Shown here: positions 5,842 to 8,017 of the stretch, piece after piece
How positions within the stretch are numbered: position 1 is the first letter of the stretch
Layout: every line of letters starts with the position of its first letter
Origin: Nitrosarchaeum sp.
GTDB lineage: Archaea; Thermoproteota; Nitrososphaeria; Nitrososphaerales; Nitrosopumilaceae
Direction: 5' to 3'
Length of the DNA: 8,017 nucleotides
Assembly (NCBI GenBank): GCA_004297665.1
Contig: SCUP01000200.1
Location: 1 to 8,017, forward strand
Made by a program: the position numbers and the translations under genes
Notes under the pieces: model-generated
Seen by the model: the letters and a program-made list of their open reading frames with translations, nothing else
What the model was told of the DNA's origin: nothing
Databases searched by the model: none

Positions 5842-6924
5842 GTGGACAAGAAGCGAGTGGCAATTGTAGGGGTTACAGGTTCTGTAGGACAAGAATTTGT
5901 ACTGTCACTAAATAATCATCCTTGGTTTGAGGTTACACAGATTGCAGCATCCGAGCGCTCTGCTGGGAAAAAATATCTTGACGCCATTAAAGATCCCAAT
6001 AGTGGAATAATATCTTGGGAAGTCGATGGTCAAATTCCAGAGTACATTAAAGAGATGACTGTAAAAAATACGGATGAATTAGATTTATCACAATTAGATT
6101 TAGTATTCTCTGCAGTTGAATCAAATGCAGCAAGAGACATTGAGACCAAGATTGCAGCAGAAGTACCGGTAATTTCAACTAGCTCTGCTTATCGTTATGA
6201 AGAAGACGTACCTATTCTAATTCCTGGAATTAATGATGAACAATCAGAATTATTAGAGATACAAAAGAAAAATAGAAATTGGAAGGGCTGGGTTGCACCA
6301 CTCCCAAATTGTACTACTACGGGTTTAGCAATTACTTTAAAACCACTTTATGAAAAATATGGTGCAAAAAAAGTGATGATGACTTCAATGCAAGCAATAT
6401 CTGGTGCAGGTCGTGCTCCTGGTGTTTCTGCTATGAACATTACGGATAATATAATACCATATATTGCAAAAGAGGAAGAAAAAGTAAGAATTGAAACTAG
6501 AAAGATTCTTGGTAAATTAAAGAATGGAAAAATTGAAGATGCCAATATCAGAGTAAGTTGTACGTGTACCAGAGTTCCAGTAATTGATGGCCATACAGAA
6601 TCAGTTTTTGTAGAAACGGAAAAAGAAATAGACCCACAAATTGCAAAACAAGTCTATGACGATGCCAATAAGGAGAGTACCATATCTGGTCTTCCATCAT
6701 CTCCTGAGAAATATTATGCATTTCATGAAGATCCAACACGACCTCAACCAAGAATGGAACGTAGTGTTGGTGATGGCATGACTACAACGATTGGAAGAGT
6801 TGAGAAAGAAAAATTGTTTGATCATGGTTTAAAGTATGTGTTATTTTCACATAATAAAAAAATGGGATCAGCAAAAGGTGCTGTTTTGTTAGCAGAGATG
6901 CTTTACAAAAAAGGTAAAATTTAG
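5842..6924 (+). CDS. asd: Aspartate-semialdehyde dehydrogenase
   Basis: NADP-dependent reduction of aspartyl phosphate to aspartate semialdehyde, the branch point toward threonine, methionine and lysine. It has 360 residues, normal for the archaeal/fungal branch. VAIVGVTGSVGQEF at 7-20 is the Rossmann nucleotide loop, PLPNCTTTGLA at 153-163 holds the catalytic cysteine C157, SMQAISGAGR at 182-191 carries the conserved glutamine, and RVPVIDGHTESVFVE at 244-258 holds the substrate arginine and the general-base histidine H251. The start is GTG at 5842, after an in-frame TAG at 5836-5838. A TATA-like box 26 bp upstream and no ribosome binding site suggest a leaderless mRNA. Malonyl-CoA reductases of the 3-hydroxypropionate/4-hydroxybutyrate cycle in Sulfolobales belong to this same family. 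The Asn before the catalytic Cys favours a true aspartate-semialdehyde dehydrogenase. Confidence 0.9.
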   Translation: MDKKRVAIVGVTGSVGQEFVLSLNNHPWFEVTQIAASERSAGKKYLDAIKDPNSGIISWEVDGQIPEYIKEMTVKNTDELDLSQLDLVFSAVESNAARDIETKIAAEVPVISTSSAYRYEEDVPILIPGINDEQSELLEIQKKNRNWKGWVAPLPNCTTTGLAITLKPLYEKYGAKKVMMTSMQAISGAGRAPGVSAMNITDNIIPYIAKEEEKVRIETRKILGKLKNGKIEDANIRVSCTCTRVPVIDGHTESVFVETEKEIDPQIAKQVYDDANKESTISGLPSSPEKYYAFHEDPTRPQPRMERSVGDGMTTTIGRVEKEKLFDHGLKYVLFSHNKKMGSAKGAVLLAEMLYKKGKI

Positions 6925-6928
6925 ACTA

Positions 6929-6947
6929 TTTTTTGTAATTTTTACAA
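6929..6947 (+). terminator. T-rich terminator of asd with a small inverted repeat
   Basis: Five bases after the asd stop lies a T6 run, then ttgtaa-ttt-ttacaa (6933-6947), a perfect 6-bp inverted repeat including a second T run. The T runs suit archaeal termination. The repeat is AT-rich and weak as a hairpin. Because it lies just upstream of the lrp TATA box, it could instead be a protein-binding site. Confidence 0.45.
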
Positions 6948-6953
6948 TAATAA

Positions 6954-6962
6954 CTTTATAAG
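6954..6962 (+). promoter_or_regulatory. TATA box of the Lrp-family gene
   Basis: The sequence ctttataag is a strong archaeal TATA match, centred about 38 bp before the ATG. Transcription should begin near 6984, giving a leader of about 12 nt. That leader contains a weak Shine-Dalgarno-like GGATG (6985-6989), 6 bases before the ATG. Confidence 0.6.
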
Positions 6963-6979
6963 ATCCAGAAATCTAGATC
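6962..6979 (+). promoter_or_regulatory. Imperfect palindrome, candidate Lrp autoregulatory operator
   Basis: GATCCAGA-AA-TCTAGATC has 8-bp arms matching at 7 of 8 positions. It sits between the TATA box and the predicted transcription start. Archaeal Lrp proteins often repress their own genes by binding here. The sequence and position are seen directly; the operator role is inferred. Confidence 0.45.
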
Positions 6980-6995
6980 GTTTTGGATGTTTTAA

Positions 6996-7463
6996 ATGGT
7001 AAAAGTTGATGAATTAGATTTACAAATCTTATCAGAATTATCTAATGATGCATCGATTTCGGTTCCAAGATTATCAAAAAAAATTAATGTTAATTCATCA
7101 GTTGTATACTCTAGAATCAAACGTCTAGTAAAACGAAAATTAATTGAACGTTTTACAATTGTTGTAAATGATGCAGAGCTTGGTTACAATGTAAAGGCAT
7201 TAACAGGAATAAACATGGATACAAAACAACGAGATCATATAATTGAAGAACTATTCAAAATAGATGGGGTAAGAGAGATTGCAGAAGTTACAGGAAGATT
7301 TGATATCTTAGTAACTATGTATGCAAAATCGTTGGATCAGATGCACAAAATGGTATCTGAAAAAATTGGACGAATTGAAGGAATACAGTCATCAGAGTCA
7401 TTTATCGAAATGAAGTCACGCGCAAAAGCAATGCCATATAAGTCATTAAAGGACAGTGACTAA
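6996..7463 (+). CDS. Lrp/AsnC family transcriptional regulator
   Basis: DNA-binding regulator of the feast/famine (Lrp/AsnC) family, 155 residues, full length. The N-terminal winged helix-turn-helix spans about 3-55 (DELDLQILSELSNDA, then the recognition region SSVVYSRIKRLVKRKLI at 34-50). A linker strand (FTIVVNDAELGY) leads to the RAM ligand-binding domain at about 66-140, with the effector-loop motif VTGRFDILV at 98-106. These proteins form dimers to octamers and often sense amino acids. The specific ligand cannot be read here. The start ATG follows an in-frame TAA directly. An imperfect palindrome lies over its promoter, suggesting autoregulation. The gene follows asd in the same direction after a 71-bp gap with its own promoter, and ctaB begins 2 bp after its stop, so the regulator is probably cotranscribed with ctaB. 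Confidence 0.92.
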   Translation: MVKVDELDLQILSELSNDASISVPRLSKKINVNSSVVYSRIKRLVKRKLIERFTIVVNDAELGYNVKALTGINMDTKQRDHIIEELFKIDGVREIAEVTGRFDILVTMYAKSLDQMHKMVSEKIGRIEGIQSSESFIEMKSRAKAMPYKSLKDSD

Positions 7464-7465
7464 CA

Positions 7466-8017
7466 TTGCAAAAACAGAAATCAGAATCTCGTGTTGCAGT
7501 ATATTATGAGTTAACAAAACCAAAAATTTGGTATTTACTAGTTTTTACTGCATTTGGAGCAACTTTAACTGCATCAAATATTTACAATATTGAAATTTCT
7601 CCTGCAACATGGATATTGATGCTATTTTCTGTTGCTGCGGGATCTGCTGCAGCTAATACTCTAACCAATTATCATGATAGAGATATAGATGCAATAATGG
7701 AGAGAACAAAAAATAGGCCACTTCCATCAAAAAGAATCTATCCCGCGGAAAAAGCTAGGAACTTTGGTCTTGCATTAGCTGGAATTTCTCTAATGCTAGC
7801 ATTTGGAATCTCATTGACAACTACTTTAGAACAAGGTATTTGGGCAACAGCCTTTATTGCGTTTGGTTTACTAAATAATATTCTTGTTTATTCATATATG
7901 TTAAAACGAAATTCTAGAACTAACATAATTTTAGGTGGTTTATGCGGAGGATCTCCTCCAATGATAGGATGGGTAGCTGTTACTACGACAGATTTGTGGA
8001 CAATGGGTTTGGCAATG
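7466..8017 (+). CDS. ctaB: Protoheme IX farnesyltransferase (heme O synthase), partial
   Basis: UbiA-family membrane prenyltransferase that adds farnesyl to heme B to give heme O, a cofactor (or heme A precursor) of heme-copper terminal oxidases. The first 184 residues are present out of roughly 280-300 expected; the gene runs off the window end. The prenyl diphosphate site N68-x2-D71-x3-D75 is in NYHDRDIDAIMERTKNRPLPS (68-88 region), and LKRNSRTNIILGG with GGSPPMIGWVAVT (161-173) matches heme O synthase rather than UbiA or menaquinone enzymes. Hydrophobic segments lie at about 21-37, 48-65, 100-118, 124-145 and 155-173. The start is taken as TTG 7466-7468, 2 bp after the regulator stop. An in-frame TGA lies just upstream at 7457-7459, and no in-frame ATG occurs before the first membrane segments. 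GTGA at 7456-7459 is a possible ribosome binding site. Confidence 0.9.
   Translation, partial: MQKQKSESRVAVYYELTKPKIWYLLVFTAFGATLTASNIYNIEISPATWILMLFSVAAGSAAANTLTNYHDRDIDAIMERTKNRPLPSKRIYPAEKARNFGLALAGISLMLAFGISLTTTLEQGIWATAFIAFGLLNNILVYSYMLKRNSRTNIILGGLCGGSPPMIGWVAVTTTDLWTMGLAM

Noticed and set aside
6348..6751. Minus-strand open frames opposite asd (6348-6545 and 6548-6751)
   Set aside because: They are shadows of a well-conserved enzyme, with no independent start signals.
1..8017. A CRISPR array, transposon, tRNA or defence system
   Set aside because: I found no repeated units, terminal inverted repeats, transposase, integrase or cloverleaf-like sequence. The window is dense core-metabolism DNA.

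Overview
The window looks like chromosomal DNA of an ammonia-oxidising archaeon (Nitrososphaerota/Thaumarchaeota, most like Nitrosopumilus). It is AT-rich. It carries the archaeal/eukaryal-type ribosomal proteins L44e and S27e and the archaeal cobalamin nucleotidyltransferase CobY. It also carries heme O synthase, which points to aerobic respiration. Several starts are apparently leaderless, with a TATA-like box about 25 bp upstream. The assignment rests on gene content and recalled family sequences, not on a database search. Gene density is very high: eleven genes, two cut by the window edges, and no gene-free stretch longer than about 85 bp. I saw no tRNA, rRNA, CRISPR, insertion sequence or integrase.

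Layout. Bases 1-1074 (minus) hold the first 358 codons of an adenine deaminase-like gene. It is divergent, across a 48-bp gap, from rpl44e-rps27e (plus, 1123-1598). Bases 5757 down to 1581 (minus) hold one tightly packed five-gene operon for late cobalamin (vitamin B12) synthesis. In transcription order it is cobD (threonine-phosphate decarboxylase), cobQ (cobyric acid synthase, short form), cbiB, cobS and cobY. Every junction overlaps by 4 or 8 bp. The last gene overlaps the end of rps27e tail to tail by 18 bp. On the plus strand follow asd (5842-6924), divergent from the cob operon across 84 bp, then an Lrp/AsnC regulator (6996-7463), and the start of ctaB (from 7466, cut by the window end).

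How the genes work together. CobD makes aminopropanol phosphate, CobQ amidates the corrin ring to cobyric acid, and CbiB joins the two. CobY activates the product with GTP and CobS attaches the lower-ligand nucleotide. The asd product feeds threonine synthesis, and threonine phosphate is the CobD substrate, so the head-to-head asd/cobD arrangement makes metabolic sense (inference). The corrin adenosyltransferase, CobT and a threonine kinase are not in the window.

The most notable feature is CobQ. It consists only of the ATP-dependent synthetase domain and ends cleanly, coupled to cbiB, with no glutaminase domain. In an ammonia oxidiser this may mean free ammonia is used, or that a separate glutaminase subunit exists.
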